Shown here: piece by piece, positions 23,836-36,404 of the stretch
How the letters are laid out: every line of letters starts with the position of its first letter
Position numbering within the stretch: the first letter of the stretch is position 1
NCBI RefSeq assembly: GCF_040802235.1
Contig: NC_133156.1
Location: 140,103,173-140,167,172 of the forward strand
Length of the DNA stretch: 64,000 nucleotides
Source: Manis javanica
Lineage: Eukaryota > Chordata > Mammalia > Pholidota > Manidae
Direction: 5' to 3'
Made by a program: the position numbers and the translations under genes
Notes under the pieces: model-generated
Database searches by the model: none
What the model was told of the DNA's origin: nothing
What the model saw: the letters and a program-made list of their open reading frames with translations, nothing else

Positions 23836-25200
23836 TGTGCAGTATCTCAAAAAAAAATGCAGTAGATTCAAATTTCACAGGCCATCAGCTCAGGTGTGCT
23901 GACAATGTTACTTTTTCTTATTTTTCTGTAGGGTAATTTCTATCCCCAGCTCCCATTCCTCCCCACGGCAGGAAGCTTAATCCTAGCTCAGGAAAAACAA
24001 CCTCCCGGAATTTTGTCAGTTAGGTGCTTTTCCCTTAGGGCCTTCTCGCCAAGGTTGCAGCTAAGTCCCCAGAGGCTTTGGTCATATCACAGTATCTGGT
24101 CCTTGGTCATCACGGGGTTGTATAGGCACAGGTGCAGAAGTGTGCCCTGTCTGTTCCTTTTCCTGGACTGTGGACATTGCTAAGACCTACTGCCTCCTGC
24201 TGTTGCATTCTTCTCACCTACTGGGCCTCTCTAAGTCTTCTGGCAGTGACGCACCTCTCCTGAGCTGCCCCCAACCCCTCAGGGAAACATTCAGCTGCTC
24301 ACTGAAGTGCTTAAGCCCCGCTTCCCCACTCCACCTTGCCCCAGAAAGTAAGGCCAACAAGTTCTCTTCTGCTCCCAGGTCCCTCAAGCCTACCTGGGCA
24401 CAGACTTCCTTTCCTATTTACTCACATAGGGTCTACTGCTATCCACCTCCTCTCTCCCAACTTACAGAATCATTTCCTCTTCAGGAAGAAAACCTCACTC
24501 CAGTTCTGTCAGGCTTTCTTCCAAACCTGCTGTTTTGGGCATAACCTTGGTGTTCTTAGGAGATACAGTTTTAATATTCAAAAACCCTTTCCCTCCAATT
24601 ATTCCCTCTGTTGTGGGTTCCATAAGTGTCTCTTGACATTCAGAAGCCAAGTGCTGACTTTTTCTTTCCCTTTGCCTCCCTCCCTAGTAACCCTATCCTA
24701 CAAGTAGTGAGTCCAGAGGCCCCCCTCTGCTTCCTAAATGGTGGAGAAAGGTCAAGAATTTGAAAAATAAAAACTGCCAAGGGTGGGAATAGATTGAATA
24801 TCATGCAACCACAGAAAGATTGGCAATACCTAAGTGGTAGTACTGGGGAGTGACTATTATAGGAAAGGCTAACTCACAGAGTTCTTGGGTAGAGGCAAAT
24901 CCTGGATGTTGGGAGTTGGCCTGAAAGAGAATGTGACTGCATAGTAATTACTGCTAAGGGTGTTGGGGATCAGGGTGGTGAGCTAATGATTAGTGTATAT
25001 TTGGGCAAAAAGATATCTTAGGGCTGAAACCCAGATATTGGCCAATTCCTCTATCTCAGGTAGAGTCATTTCCAAGAAAGTGATATACAAAACCTGTGGT
25101 TGAGCTGGACACCTATGAAGTCTTACCTAGATTGTAACAAGGAAAAGAGGCTATACACAGGTTTTCTTCTTTCTGCCATCTGAGCATGTGGGAATCTATA
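23836..25200. other. Intergenic sequence without recognised features
   Basis: A C/T-rich segment at 24150-24710 carries overlapping plus-strand frames (up to 134 codons, low complexity, Ser/Leu/Pro-rich) with no recognisable homology and no exon signals. The remainder appears unique. Confidence 0.35.
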
Positions 25201-25214
25201 CCAGGTTTCATGAG

Positions 25215-25480
25215 AGCTGCTGTTAATCCTACCCAACCTTCAAAATTTAGCTCAAATTTCATCCGCTTTCATCAAGCTCCTACATAACTTAAATTCATCT
25301 CACCCTCCTCTGTATTCTGCAGCACCAGTCCTCATGGCATTTGACCATGTGCTGCACTGTATTATTTACATCATTCATGTCTAATATCTTGCCTACAAGA
25401 TGAGATCCTTTACAATCAGTTCATGAATATCAGCATGTCTCATATGTGCCTAGAACTTAGTACTAGGCACAAAGGCTTGA
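25215..25480 (+). repeat. L2 3' end
   Basis: AACCTTCAAAATTTAGCTCA, AATTTCATCCGCTTTCATCA, CTGCAGCACCAGTCCTCATG, TGCACTGTATTATTTACATC, TCTAATATCTTGCCTACAAG and TGTGCCTAGAACTTAGTACT follow the L2 consensus tail in order. Confidence 0.7.
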
Positions 25481-25564
25481 AGCAAAAGAAACAGAAAAAA
25501 CCAGCTGGGGAAGACACTGCAAGCTGTCTATTCAATATCCTTTCGTTCCTTCTTATCAGAACCT

Positions 25565-25815
25565 ATACCTGGGTAAAACTCTCCATTTCCCAGCCACCGT
25601 AGCCATGTGACACAGGGTGCTGGCCAATGAGATATAGGTGGAAAGGAATAGACAGGACTCACAAGAGGTCGGACTCAGCATGTACATGCCCTTTTTTCCT
25701 TTGTCCCCTCCAGTACACAAATAGGATGCTAAAGGTGACGAGGTCAGTGTGTGACTTGGAAAAGATAAACACGAGGACCTAGTGCAGGACTTCTTGTTAC
25801 ATAGGAACATACAAG
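25565..25815 (+). repeat. LTR/MER-like interspersed repeat, copy 1
   Basis: CCATTTCCCAGCCACCGTAG, CCATGTGACACAGGGTGCTG and GCCAATGAGATATAGGTGGA are shared in order with 33075-33345 and with a well-known mammalian family (cccagactcccttgcagctagg..ggccatgtgact..ggccaatgagatg). I do not recall the family name with certainty. Confidence 0.5.
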
Positions 25816-26114
25816 AGAAAGAAAGAAAGTTTAGTTAAGCAGCTATAAATTGGGTATCCAGTTTGGTGCAGCCAAACCAGTTCCTAACAGACCACTTCTC
25901 AAACTTTTCCACCAATGAACCTGAAGCTGGAGGAGAGGGAAGAGACAGGTGAAAGCCCTACCCTTGAGGATTTGGAGGGGAGCTCAAGCAACCGTCACAA
26001 GACTTTAAAGTTGCTTCCTTTTTCTAATAAATGCTTATGAATTTTTCTTTTCCTTATGTATCTATTTTTTTAATATATTAATAATATCAACACATTTACC
26101 AGTTACTTTGAATC

Positions 26115-26560
26115 GAGTTGAATTGTGTCCTCCCAAAATAGAACCATTGAAGTATTAACCCCCAATACCTTCATATGTAACTTTATTTGGAGGTAGGGTC
26201 ACTGCAGATCTAATTAAGTTAAGATGAGGTCCTACAAGAGTAGGGTGGGCCTCTCATCCATGTAACTGGTGTCCTTATAAGAAGATAACCAAAAAAGGAC
26301 AGAAACACAGGGAGCATACCACTTGGAGACAGAGGATTGGAGCGATGCATCTACAAGCCAAAGTTTGCAGCAAAGCAGCGAAAGCTAAAAGAGAGGCAAG
26401 GAAGAGTTTCCCTCCAAGTTTCAGAGGGAGCCAGACCCTGCCAGCTCCCTCATTTCAGACTTCTAACCTCCAGATCTGAGACAATACATTTCTATTGTTT
26501 TAAGCCACCCAGCTTGTGGTACTTAGAGTAATGGCAGCCACAGGAAACACACAAGCTAAT
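26115..26560 (+). repeat. MaLR-like (MLT1/MST-type) solo LTR
   Basis: TTGAATTGTGTCCTCCCAAA, GTATTAACCCCCAATACCTT, TTATTTGGAGGTAGGGTCAC, TAATTAAGTTAAGATGAGGT, CTGGTGTCCTTATAAGAAGA, TCTACAAGCCAAAGTTTG and a 3' end GTTTTAAGCCACCCAGCTTG follow the MaLR LTR layout. The 64-codon frame at 26337-26531 is read-through of this LTR and is not a gene. Confidence 0.7.
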
Positions 26561-28110
26561 CTAGTCCTCCAAAATTTTGAATGAAACAGTCACTGTAGAG
26601 AAGGATTCATCCATTCATCTTACACATAATATTTGGTGGGTACTTAACATAAAGGAAAAGAAAGAATACAGAGGAAAGCAGGGCTCTCCAGCTTGAGTGA
26701 CTGCAAGACTAAATCGATGTTAATGAGGAAACTATGGAAATGTACAGATGATAACTTGAGATACAGGGCTTGACCTCAGGCCAGAACAGGAACTCTAACT
26801 AAATTTGAGCTGAAGAGCATAAAGATACCTGGACTTTTAGACTTTGCTAGTTTGCTAAGGAAATGAGTATAAAAGTGAGTTAGGCATGGGGCCTGGGTTT
26901 TTATGCCATCCAGTGGGTAGCACTGGTAGGGGTGACTTGAAATACCCTCACAATCTCTGGTTGCCCCTGGGGTAAATAAAGAAGCCTGTGGAAGAAGAGT
27001 GGACCCACAAGGGACAGGGTCATGCTATGTTGGCTCACAAATAACTACAGTTGAACCCAGCTTCTTGGATTTCTTTGATTTGGGGTGACCTCCATTAAGA
27101 CACTAAGCCAAGACCTCTGCTTGCCCCATTCTGAACTCATATTCACAAGTGTGGGGCCCCAGGAATTGCTGACTCGCCTTGAGGGTTGATTGGTAAGAGA
27201 TTTTTGAGCCCCTGCTTTCATATTTTTTTCCAGCATTACCATAGCTCTGAATACACAAAGCAAGCAAAGAAGCCCAAGTGGGAGAAGAAAAGTGAATTAG
27301 GCTAAAAGAGCCTGGGAAAGGAACAGGGAGTGGGATTTGGGAGTATCTGAGGCAAAGAGAGATTGTGTGTGTGTATACATGTACATGTGTGTGCTCACAA
27401 GCTATGCCTGCCTGCATTTCAGATAGGAGTTGATGAAAACCTTGATCTGGTGACAGGGAAACCCAGTAACACAGACAGAAAAAGGGTAGATGTGGTTTGG
27501 AAATGAGCTCAGATTTGGACGATGCAAGGTTTTGTTATTACTGGTATGTCAATAAGAAGAGTATATAGGAGAAGTGACAATATCTGTATTTGCTGACTTG
27601 GCTATACATTGATTAATGTGGAAGGCTCATAGCTTAATAAATGCTAACCTTCTGTTCTTAGCCAGAATTCCAAATAAGCCCCTAGCCCAAAGTATGCAGA
27701 ATCTGAAATTCCATCAGGTGAGATTCATTCATTCTGATTCTGGCTAACTTTTGGTCTTCAAGATTTCTCTTTAAAGGATAAATGCTCCTGGGAGTGCTGA
27801 CACCTTAAATCTTTATCACTTAGTGCTTTAAAGGGAGGATTAGTGGGTCAGGCCACTGTTGGCCTGGAGTAATGAGGGATAAAAGAAAGAAGAGAGATGG
27901 AGGCACCAATAAAAAAACCACCTGCTTTGCTTTTGCCTAGAGCTAGCCTAACTGCCTCAGACTAGGGTAGACTAGAGAAAGTTCTGGCCCTGGTTCTGTT
28001 GGGGGTGGGGAGTGAGGATTTTTATATTTTAGGGTCATTGATTACTCACCAAAGGCCTTTCATTGCATGCAGGAAGCCATGTAAAGACTCCATGTCCAAT
28101 TTTGGGCTGT
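26561..28110. other. Intergenic sequence without recognised features
   Basis: Unique-looking sequence with a short alternating (TG)/(CA) run near 27364-27392. No exon, RNA gene or recognised repeat. Confidence 0.35.
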
Positions 28111-28114
28111 TCTA

Positions 28115-28345
28115 GAAGTCTTGATTTACTCATGCACTAAACATTCCCTGAACCTCTACTGTATGACAATCCCTCTTTAGAGCTATAGTGACTAAACAAG
28201 CAAAAATGTTTGTCCTCATGGAACTTACCTTTTCGGGGTGGGGGTAGGGCGGGGGACCAAAGACTATAAACAAAGAGGATGCACAGTGGCCTAGTGATGA
28301 TAAGGACCACGCAGTTAGACAGGAAGGAGAATGAGATCACAGGTG
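28115..28345 (-). repeat. L2 3'-end fragment
   Basis: The plus strand reads CCTGAACCTCTACTGTATGA, TGACTAAACAAGCAAAAATG, TGTCCTCATGGAACTTACC and AGTGATGATAAGGACCACGC. This is the reverse of the L2 tail (...cctcatggagcttac..aataaacaaa..ggtgataagtgc). Confidence 0.6.
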
Positions 28346-30400
28346 CAGGTTACTGTTTAAACAGTGATTTGTGGTTGAAAGTGGAAGATTATGTGGACTC
28401 GTCTGAGTGTTAGGAAACCAAGCAGATGTTCGTGAAAAACTTTGTAAAGCGCAGTTAGTGGAGTCTTAACTAGAAACAGTGGTGGTCATCTCCCAGGCTG
28501 AAGCGTCCAGAAGGTGCTCGAGGGCCACCCACCAGCTGGGACCGCCTCCCAGGTGAAGCTAGCTGGGGGGCACAGGGATACCCACAAGAAGGAGGGTCAT
28601 GGGGGGGACCTGGTGGAGGGAAAGGGGGGATCTGGTGACCCTGGCGGTCACTGCTCCTGCCCCACCCACACTGAACCATGTGTTCTGCAGCTTCAGAAGA
28701 TTCCTTCTCTCAGGAGCCCCAACACCCCTGCCCTCCTCCCACCTACTTGCCTTCTCTTAGGGGACCTAAAGACCAGAAGGGACACAACAGGAAAACCACT
28801 TCTTAGCACCTCGGGCCTCTTTTTACTTCTGGTTTCTTTATCTCTGGCCTCAGAGGAAAGTCAGGGGCTACACAAAGCAACAAGGTGCCCCAGTTAGTGT
28901 ACTGGATTTCTCTTTGAAACTGGTAGAGTTGACTATCTTCTACAGACACCATAGTAGACACAGTGTTGCAAGGAAAAGAAGCCCCAGTAGGAACTGAGTT
29001 CAGGGCCAGCTCTGACACTGATGAGCTCTGTGCTCCAGGGAGGGAAGTAGATAAATGGTCTGCCTGCCTGACCCTGGCCTTCAGGACCCACCCTCCCAGA
29101 TCAACTCCATACGCAGCCCCTGCTAATAACAAGAAGCCCCCACCCACTCCCTCCTCTGTTCCTCCCTCCCTCCATTGGAGGGGTGAGAAAGCACCCAGAG
29201 AGAAGTCAGACTGAACTCATTCCCGCTGGAATTAGGAAGCTTGGAGAAAGGAGGCAAGGAGTGGGCGGTGGAGGGAAGTTCAGAAGGCGGTGGGAGAGAA
29301 GCCCCCAAGCCCCACCCTTGTTCTGGCCTGTGCATGCATCCCTCCCCTCTTACAATAAACCCCAACCTGAGGTCACCCCAGGGGGTCTCTAGCTAACACC
29401 TCCCTGGACAGGATATCAGTTCCAGCCCTTCACAACCTTAGAAAAGCAAGGAAAGGAACTAATACCCATTTCTTGAAATATATCTGGATTTTTCCAAAAT
29501 GTTGGGACTGGCATTTGAAATGTAAAAGCCATGCTCTTTCATCCAGTCACCACTTTGGTGACATCTTCTTGGGTCTGTGGCCTTTTTGCCTTCCTGTCTC
29601 TTCTGCTGTCTCTGACAATATCTAATTGGTATCCCCATATATGTATCTTTCCTGAGCTAGAACGGAGAAGCCAGTGCTAAAATGATGGTGAGACTGTACT
29701 TACCATTACGAGGCAGTGGTAAGTCACACATCACTGAACCTCCCCAGTCCAGAACTCTGGAAGCTGCCCTACACAGACCATGTCCCAATCATTTTTACCC
29801 TGGAGTCCTACAGAAATAATGAAGATTTAACATTATATCCTCTGCCTTTATTGGGATGCATCTGCATTCAAAGATGCTGCCTTATGTTATTGAATTTCCT
29901 TTAATAAATAAAGACCCATGTGTTAGCTGTTTTAGGATTTGATAGTAGAAAAGTTTGTCTCTGCTGACAGATGGTTGTGCTTCCTTTTAGGAGCTAATGC
30001 AAACTATGGAATTCACCATGTTTCTTTTTTATTTCTTGGAAGTCAAGATGCTCAGAATTAAGTTGTGTGCTTATCTGCATCATTTATCACCATAGTCTAT
30101 TTATCACAATGGCTTTTATTCTTTTTAAAATTTTTACTTCTTCATTTCTCCTAAGTTTCCTCAAGTTTTTTTTCTGAAGAGTGTTGGGGATGGATAATGG
30201 TTGGATGGGTGAATGGATGGGTAAGTAGGTGGTTAGCTGATAGATCAATAGCTAGATAGACGACATACCAGTTGGACTGGATTGTAAGAGAAAGATAGAC
30301 TCCAGTACATTTCCTCTCCTTTCTGTACATAAAGATTTCCTTTATGCCATGGACTTACCTTCTCTTTCAAGGACTCAATGCTTCCTATTTGCAAAATTTT
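28346..30400. other. Intergenic sequence with a GC-rich core
   Basis: A G-rich stretch (28560-28650: ...GGGGGGCACAGGG..., GTCATGGGGGGGACC, GGGGGGATC) has G-quadruplex potential, and TGACC-CTGGC-GGTCA at 28636-28650 forms an everted hexamer pair. A degenerate (GGAT)n/(GATA)n stretch lies at 30185-30260. No exon is supported: the 60-127 codon frames have no recognisable homology. Confidence 0.35.
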
Positions 30401-30404
30401 CTTG

Positions 30405-30660
30405 AGAGGCTGTGTAGCCTAGTAACTAAGAGTATGTCTCTGCAATCCAAGTCAGGTTCAAATTCCAAATTAGCTGCTATATCACTGTAAATATAAAAAG
30501 TGTACCTCCCGTTTTCTCATCTGTAAAATGAGGGTGATAGCATTTCCTTCATTGTATACTAGTTCTGAGGTTTCAGTTAGATAATACATGTAAATTGCTG
30601 AATATGGTCTACTGAGTACGTCTTAAAGGTTCAATGAATGTTGGTGATTCTCATTATTAA
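30405..30660 (+). repeat. MIR, nearly full length
   Basis: GCTGTGTAGCCTAGTAACTA, CTCTGCAATCCAAGTCAGGT, TTTTCTCATCTGTAAAATGA, TTAGATAATACATGTAAATT and TTCAATGAATGTTGGTGATT trace the MIR consensus from the tRNA-like head to the tail. Confidence 0.75.
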
Positions 30661-31980
30661 AGTATGTGGCCTCCTTTTCTTCTTCACTGAAGCTTCCCTC
30701 TCTATTCATCATCATGTGTTTGGGTTATTACAGTAAGTTTCTAACTCGTCTTAGAATGAAAAATCTTACAAGTGAAAAAGATTACCTAATTCAACACCTC
30801 CACTTTGCAAATATAAACGAGAGAGACTTGACAAGGGAAATGTCATTCCTATTTCACAGAGTCACACGAGGTGGATTTCAGCAGGTGGGGGTGCTTAACC
30901 ATATCACTGGTGAACCACCAGATGCCTTAAACCTTTAACAAATCATCTGGGAAGAGAACTCAGCTGTGCCCACCACTAGGAGATTTCTATGTACCAGTCG
31001 GGTGGCCTGTTGGTGGAGCCTGTCTGAAGAACCTTTGGTACCAGAACTCATTTACGTGGGAGAGGGACCCAGCTATGAGGAGCACAGACCAGGAGCAAAG
31101 TTGTAAGCAGAGAGCAAAAAATTTGAAAAAGAGAATGGACTTTAGTCCAGATTACTGGATGCTAGTCTAGGCCCCAAAGAGAGGGATGACCGTAAATGAA
31201 AACCAAAGGAGCTGGAACCAAATCTGTAACGCACTGGGGTTCTAGTAACGTGGCTCTGAGCCCCCTTTCTGCCAAAGGAAGGTGTCATCCCTCTTCATTC
31301 TCCTGCAGCCCGCAGCCTGGCTTTGGCCTCCAGAGGGCCTAGGCAGGTTGCTCAAGGGGTGGAGTGCCTTGGTGGCAGGGGGGGATCTGCAGGAGAAGGG
31401 CAGGGCCTGCTGCACTCGGGGGAGGGTGCACACACCTGTGAAAATCCCTGGAATCCTCCAGGTACTTGGGCAGGAGGCTTTGCTGCTTTCAAGAACTCGA
31501 GGCCCTATATTATAGTGACACATTAACAAGCCAGTGAAAGTTGACTATTCGTGGTAAAGGGACTTTATTTATCTCTGCAGGTGCCTGAAACTAGAGAAAC
31601 CTGGAGGAGAGCCACCAAGGGGCACAAGTGGGGAGGAGGTGGCCCTCTCAGGAAAGGGCTGTTCCTCCTGACTTCAGCATCGCTCAGCCGTTGCTACTTT
31701 GACCATAATCCCTGTGACCTTCCCAAAGTGTAAGGTATATTGTGCCACTCCTTCTCAGAGACCCTTGAATAATTTCCTGCCCTTAAGAATGCTCTGCAGA
31801 CCACATTCATAGCCCATCTTGTTAGTGTCTCAAACCTCAGAATCTCCTGGAGCCTTTAAAGTCCACGTTGTGGAGCCTGCTGAATGTCTAAGGTGTCCCA
31901 GGGGCCCCACAGTTCCAAGGCCCTGATATCCATCCCTGGTGTGTGGTCTAGGCAGAAGGCCTCTTGAATGCCATGACCCA
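30661..31980. other. Intergenic sequence without recognised features
   Basis: Includes a moderately GC-rich patch at 31240-31500 with overlapping 60-95 codon frames on both strands and no recognisable homology. The short text at 31828-31860 (CTCAAACCTCAGAATCTCCT) hints at a decayed MER5-type end. Confidence 0.35.
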
Positions 31981-31989
31981 CTCAAGCCA

Positions 31990-32325
31990 GGACCTCAGCC
32001 ACTTGTGCATATGGGGCTGGTGGGGTACTGCCAAGGAGCACCCACTCTTCCAGTCTTCCACCCCAACTGCACTCACCACAGGGCCTTTGCTCTCGCCAGT
32101 CTGAGATGAGCAGCCCCCTCACCAACTTGACGCTAACTTCCCCACCATGCTATTCAGAATCATTGTTCCTTATAATCCAATGAGACAATTAAGTGACTGT
32201 CTTTCCCACTAGCTCCCTGAATGCCAAGCCTGGCCCACTCGTTCTTTGTGTCCTTCCCTGTCTATGGTACATTGCTTCACAGATTTAGTAGATGTTCAAA
32301 AAAGGCCTGCTGAAATAATGAATTG
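31990..32325 (+). repeat. L2 3' end
   Basis: CACCACAGGGCCTTTGCTCT, CCCCCTCACCAACTTGACGC, ACTGTCTTTCCCACTAGCTC, CCTGAATGCCAAGCCTGGCC and TTAGTAGATGTTCAAAAAAG follow the distal L2 consensus in order. Confidence 0.6.
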
Positions 32326-33060
32326 CAAAATCTGAGTTTCATCACTTATTTTTAAGTAGGAATGTTAGTCAAGCTATTGCCTCCCACAAGACGATTTAAA
32401 CCTTTTCTTCAATTACTTTTCTCCAATTATGCAACTGAATGTTTTAAAGAGGTTTCCCACATTAGTAGGCACCGAGGAGGTTTTAGGAGCCTTGGAGGCC
32501 TTTTCCAGAGCCACGGACACAGCAGCATGGCGGTGCATCCTTGCAAGCCACATTCCTTTGCTAATGTTCCCCTGGGAAAAGAAAGAGTAAAGTGAGATCT
32601 ACCAAACCAAGACTTTTTAATGGCCAGTTTTATCCCAGCCCAACCACTCTGCTTTTCTAAGAAGCTCTCTTTTCCTGATTATGGCCTCCAAGCCAGCAGC
32701 CAAAGTATAGGATGTGGGAGAACTGGGTAAGAGAGCAAAACCAGAATGTTTTCAGCCTCTGGTGGGGCGGGGGGGGGGGGTGCTTTTCTTGTCGTTCCTT
32801 TTGTTTGCTCTCTCGCTTAAATTTCAGGACTTACCAGGCATTAGCTACATCGATCAATAGGTGTTCAGTGAGCCCTATTCCGTGCTAGGTGTTGTGTAGC
32901 TAATGATTATATGCTGTGCATCATAATTTCCATTTCAGTTGTGTTTATTTCTTTAATTTGAGCATTATTGCCTGTTGAAAAGAAGCTTTCTTCAAGGCTA
33001 GTGAGGAATCACTTTACTTATGTGAGATTTCATTCTGTGGTGTTTTCTGCTGGCTTACCA
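32326..33060. other. Intergenic sequence with a 12-base G-run
   Basis: A run of 12 G occupies 32769-32780 directly after GGTGGGGC. A probable reverse L2 fragment lies near 32853-32905 (AGGTGTTCAGTGAGCCCTAT). No coding evidence. Confidence 0.4.
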
Positions 33061-33074
33061 GTGTCCATTTTTCT

Positions 33075-33345
33075 CTTCCTCAAAGACCCACAGACTACAA
33101 TTCCCAGGCTTCCTTGTAGTTAGATGGGCCACATGACTACAGCCTGTCCAATGGGATGCATGCACCCTGTCTGTGCCCTCTATTCCCCATTCCCATCCAC
33201 ACGAGCCTGGGAGGCCGCATGTCCTAGGTGATGTAGGTACAAGATGGAGCAGAGCTCCCCAACTTGTGATAGACTAGGACATGAGTGAAATATGCATTTA
33301 CTTTTGTCAAACCACTAAAACTTGGGGGTCTATTTATTAACACGG
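33075..33345 (+). repeat. LTR/MER-like interspersed repeat, copy 2
   Basis: CACAGACTACAATTCCCAGG, CTTCCTTGTAGTTAGATGGG, CCACATGACTACAGCCTGTC and CAATGGGATGCATGCACC correspond in order to the element at 25565-25815, same orientation. The 3' part has AAACCACTAAAACTTGGGGG, like an LTR end. Confidence 0.5.
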
Positions 33346-34265
33346 CCTTTTGAGAAATGTATATTCTTCCGTTTTGTGCTGGTTTTTGGTTTGGATGGTT
33401 GGTTGAAATTCTTTCTGAAGAGCCCTACATCCTTTTTCTCCATTGTATGAATCTGGTTTGGTGAATAACCTCCAGAGAAAATACACATGCCCTGGACACT
33501 GATGCTCTTTCCCGACTTTTTATCGGCTTTCCGTGATCTGACCCCAGGAAGTTTCCCTGTTAGTCCACTGGCCCTGAGTCTCACAAAACACATTTTCAGG
33601 CACGTTGTTCTTTAGGGAGCACTTGCTGTAGGGAGCTCACAGGTGCCCTGCTCCTCGTCCACAGCCTGCTTGGTGGGGCTGCCTGGTCCAGCGCTGCCTG
33701 TGCCTGGCTGGGTTAGGATCCAGGTTTCCTGATGGACTGGTTCGCTGCTGCCCCACCCTAAGGCTGGTGTTGGCTGTCAGCTTCATCAGTAAGAAAGGTG
33801 GCAGTCAGTTCTCCAACTGCCTGTGCCCTTGTTTGTCTCATAATCAGTGCAGAACGCATTTAGGGGAAACAGGAAACATTTGTTGAGTCCCCCACAGTCC
33901 CAAATATAGTTTACCGGTCTTCCTTTATTATTACTCACTTCTCTTGGCTTATGTTACCCCAGGCCATCTTGATTTTCCTGCTAATATTCCCAAGTCTTCT
34001 CAGACTCTTTGATGAGGCTCCTCCCTACACAGCCATTCCTTACATTTCAGTGCTCCCTGTAGTTCGAGTAATGGCAGGCCCTGGGCTCTTCTCACTTTTA
34101 CATAAATCTGCAGGAGACGCCACCCACTCCTAGCACCTCTTTCCCACGTGGATGTCAGTGCCTCCTCAGCCGGCATCTTGAACACCGATGAGGCATCTGG
34201 GGCGGCTGCTTAGGGAACGCCTCTCCTGGGCATCCGAAAGGCATCTCAGCATCTCCATACCTGAA
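33346..34265. other. Intergenic sequence without recognised features
   Basis: Unique-looking. The 87-codon minus frame (33330-33593) and the 60-codon plus frame (33951-34133) lack recognisable homology. Confidence 0.35.
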
Positions 34266-34269
34266 GTCA

Positions 34270-34950
34270 TCGTCCTTCCCCAGCTCTGTCCCCACATCTG
34301 CTCCATCTCAGTGAATGCCATGGTCATCCATCCAGAAACCTGGCCATCATTCTGACTCCTCCCTCGTCTACACCTCCTACATCCCATCCATCACCTGAGT
34401 CTCTTGATTTTGCCACCTGAACATCTCTTGAATCTGTCCACATCTTTTCATCACCACAGGTCACCATACTCTCTTACCTGGGTTACTGCGATGCTCAGAG
34501 TTGTTAGGCTTCCCCTAAGTTACCCCCTCCACTTTATTCACTGTACTACAGCTATTACAGTATCTCCAAGTGCTTTTCTAATCATGCCACTGCCTGGCAT
34601 AGAATCCTGCTGTGGCTCCCTGCTGCTAATCTTAGTCTTCAATAAGGCAGATGAGATCTGGCCCCCATTTCCCATTTAGCATCCTTTTCCCCTGTCCCCG
34701 CATTCAATGAACCACTTGTGCCCTGCCCTTTGCATGTGGATTTTCCTCTTCTTTTGTAACTGCTCAGCCATCATGCCCTGCACAGACCATAAACATGAGA
34801 TTTTCCCCAAAGAAGCTTCCTTCAGTCCCCAAACTGTGTACAATAAGTCCCTTAGATGTTCACGTAGAGCCCTATATTTAACTCTATCCTATTCCCATCA
34901 CAGCATAGTATAATTTCCTGTGTACTTGTGTACATCTCTCAACTGGACTG
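34270..34950 (+). repeat. L2 (CR1-like LINE), long 3' fragment
   Basis: AAACCTGGCCATCATTCTGA, CTCCTCCCTCGTCTACACCT, ATCCCATCCATCACCTGAGT, ACCTGGGTTACTGCGATGCT, TGCCACTGCCTGGCATAGAA-type text, CCTGCTGTGGCTCCCTGCTG, AGATGAGATCTGGCCCCCAT, CCTGCCCTTTGCATGTGGAT and CTCAACTGGACTGTATATCT follow the end of the L2 ORF and its 3'-UTR. The 91- and 68-codon frames here are remnants of the LINE and out of reading register. Confidence 0.8.
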
Positions 34951-36400
34951 TATATCTGTGATGGGCATTGCACCATCCAGATCCCCTTTCGATGAAAGAT
35001 ATGTTGTCCCAGCTGCTGGGAACACTGTCAGCAAGCAGCCTTCAGCTGTCACCCTCTTCAAGGAGTGTCTCAGTTACAGAATACAGCCTAGCCCTAAGTC
35101 ATACCCATTCCTGGGGCAGACCACAGCCACATTGATTCAGGGGTATGAGGGCCTGGCCATCTCAGCCGAACTCTGGGCAACTCTTGCAGACTAAGTCCTT
35201 GATGTTGGCTGAGACTGTCATTGGGTATGCCTTGCCACTGACAAATATATGACAGTCTTCCCTGTTACTAAAAGATGCACAGGGCTGTTCACTCAGATTT
35301 AAAGGGTTGTTCTCCCTAGACATAAGGTAGGAAGGTATAAATGAAGTAACTAGTGTTGCAATAACCATCATGTGATTCCTCAGGTAAAGCGAAGTCTATA
35401 TTAAGCAATGCTTTTGTGAGATAAGACAAGTCTGTTCTCCCACCTTGCAACAGGCTACTTTCAAGGTAAGAGGTAAGAGCTCTTAGACAGGCAAGAGTAT
35501 CTGCTACAAGTACTGTATCTTAGCATTACTATATAAAAGTACTATATCTTGGCATTACTGTACACAAGTACTATATCTTGTCTCTGTGACTGGTGTAGGG
35601 CCAGCTAACATCCACTTTACTTAAATGTTGTAACTGACTTTAGGAAACATAGTTGTTCAAAGATCTGTGGGTGAGTATTATGTTCAGAGCATTTTCATTT
35701 AATGAAGTTATAGATGATGGCATATCAAGAGTGATCATTTGATTCAAATTTGGTTCTTTTTTAAAAGTAACAAGTGTCATATGGAAGAAAAACAAGGGAA
35801 AATGAGGAATAACTGTCCCCAAACTGGAAAACAAGAGCTGAGAAAAGTTGACTGAACTGCTGGATTTTGTCTTTCTTAGAGATTCATCATTAAAGACCAT
35901 CCTGACAATTTCCTGATGTAAATACTTCAGGTGGTAATATGTCTGATTATTGTCAAAAGAGAACTATGATGGTAGAAATACAGGAGTTCCAAGAAAAAAT
36001 AATGACAATCTGATGGGGTGTGGTAGAGATCTATTTAGCTCTTATTGATCACAGCCACTTGGTGATTTTGTCACAGATATGGGAAAGCTGTTCACTTGCA
36101 GCATCGGGCATAACGTGGGGCCTGCCTGGTGTCCCACTTTACAGAAAGTCAGTAGAAAGATATTTCTCTGAGGCTAGGCTTCTGAGTAAAACTTGGCTAG
36201 TGTTTTCCTCTGGCCATAGCCATGCCTCATGTTTCTAAGTTTGTCACTTTCTTACTTACATCCCTGGATGCACAGCCTTTTAACGTGCATCCCTCCAGGC
36301 AAGGACTGTTTCTCATTCACCTGCTATTCAGCACCTACTGTGTTGTGTTGTGGACAACCTGTTAGGGTGCAAAAAAAGGGGGGGAGGGGAAGGATCATCT
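34951..36400. other. Intergenic sequence without long repeats
   Basis: Contains the 29-bp tandem repeat listed separately (35508-35580) and a short L2-like piece near 36290-36345. No exon signals supported by homology. Confidence 0.35.
35508..35580. repeat. 29-bp tandem repeat, about 2.5 copies
   Basis: Copies start at 35508, 35537 and 35566, each beginning AAGTACTRTATCTTRG. Copies 1 and 2 are both 29 bp and differ at a handful of positions; copy 3 is cut after 15 bp. Confidence 0.85.
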
Positions 36401-36404
36401 CCCC

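Noticed and set aside
24140-24707. Overlapping 134- and 123-codon plus frames as a processed pseudogene
   Set aside because: No recognisable protein homology and no poly-A tail; C/T-rich sequence gives Ser/Leu/Pro-rich translations by chance.
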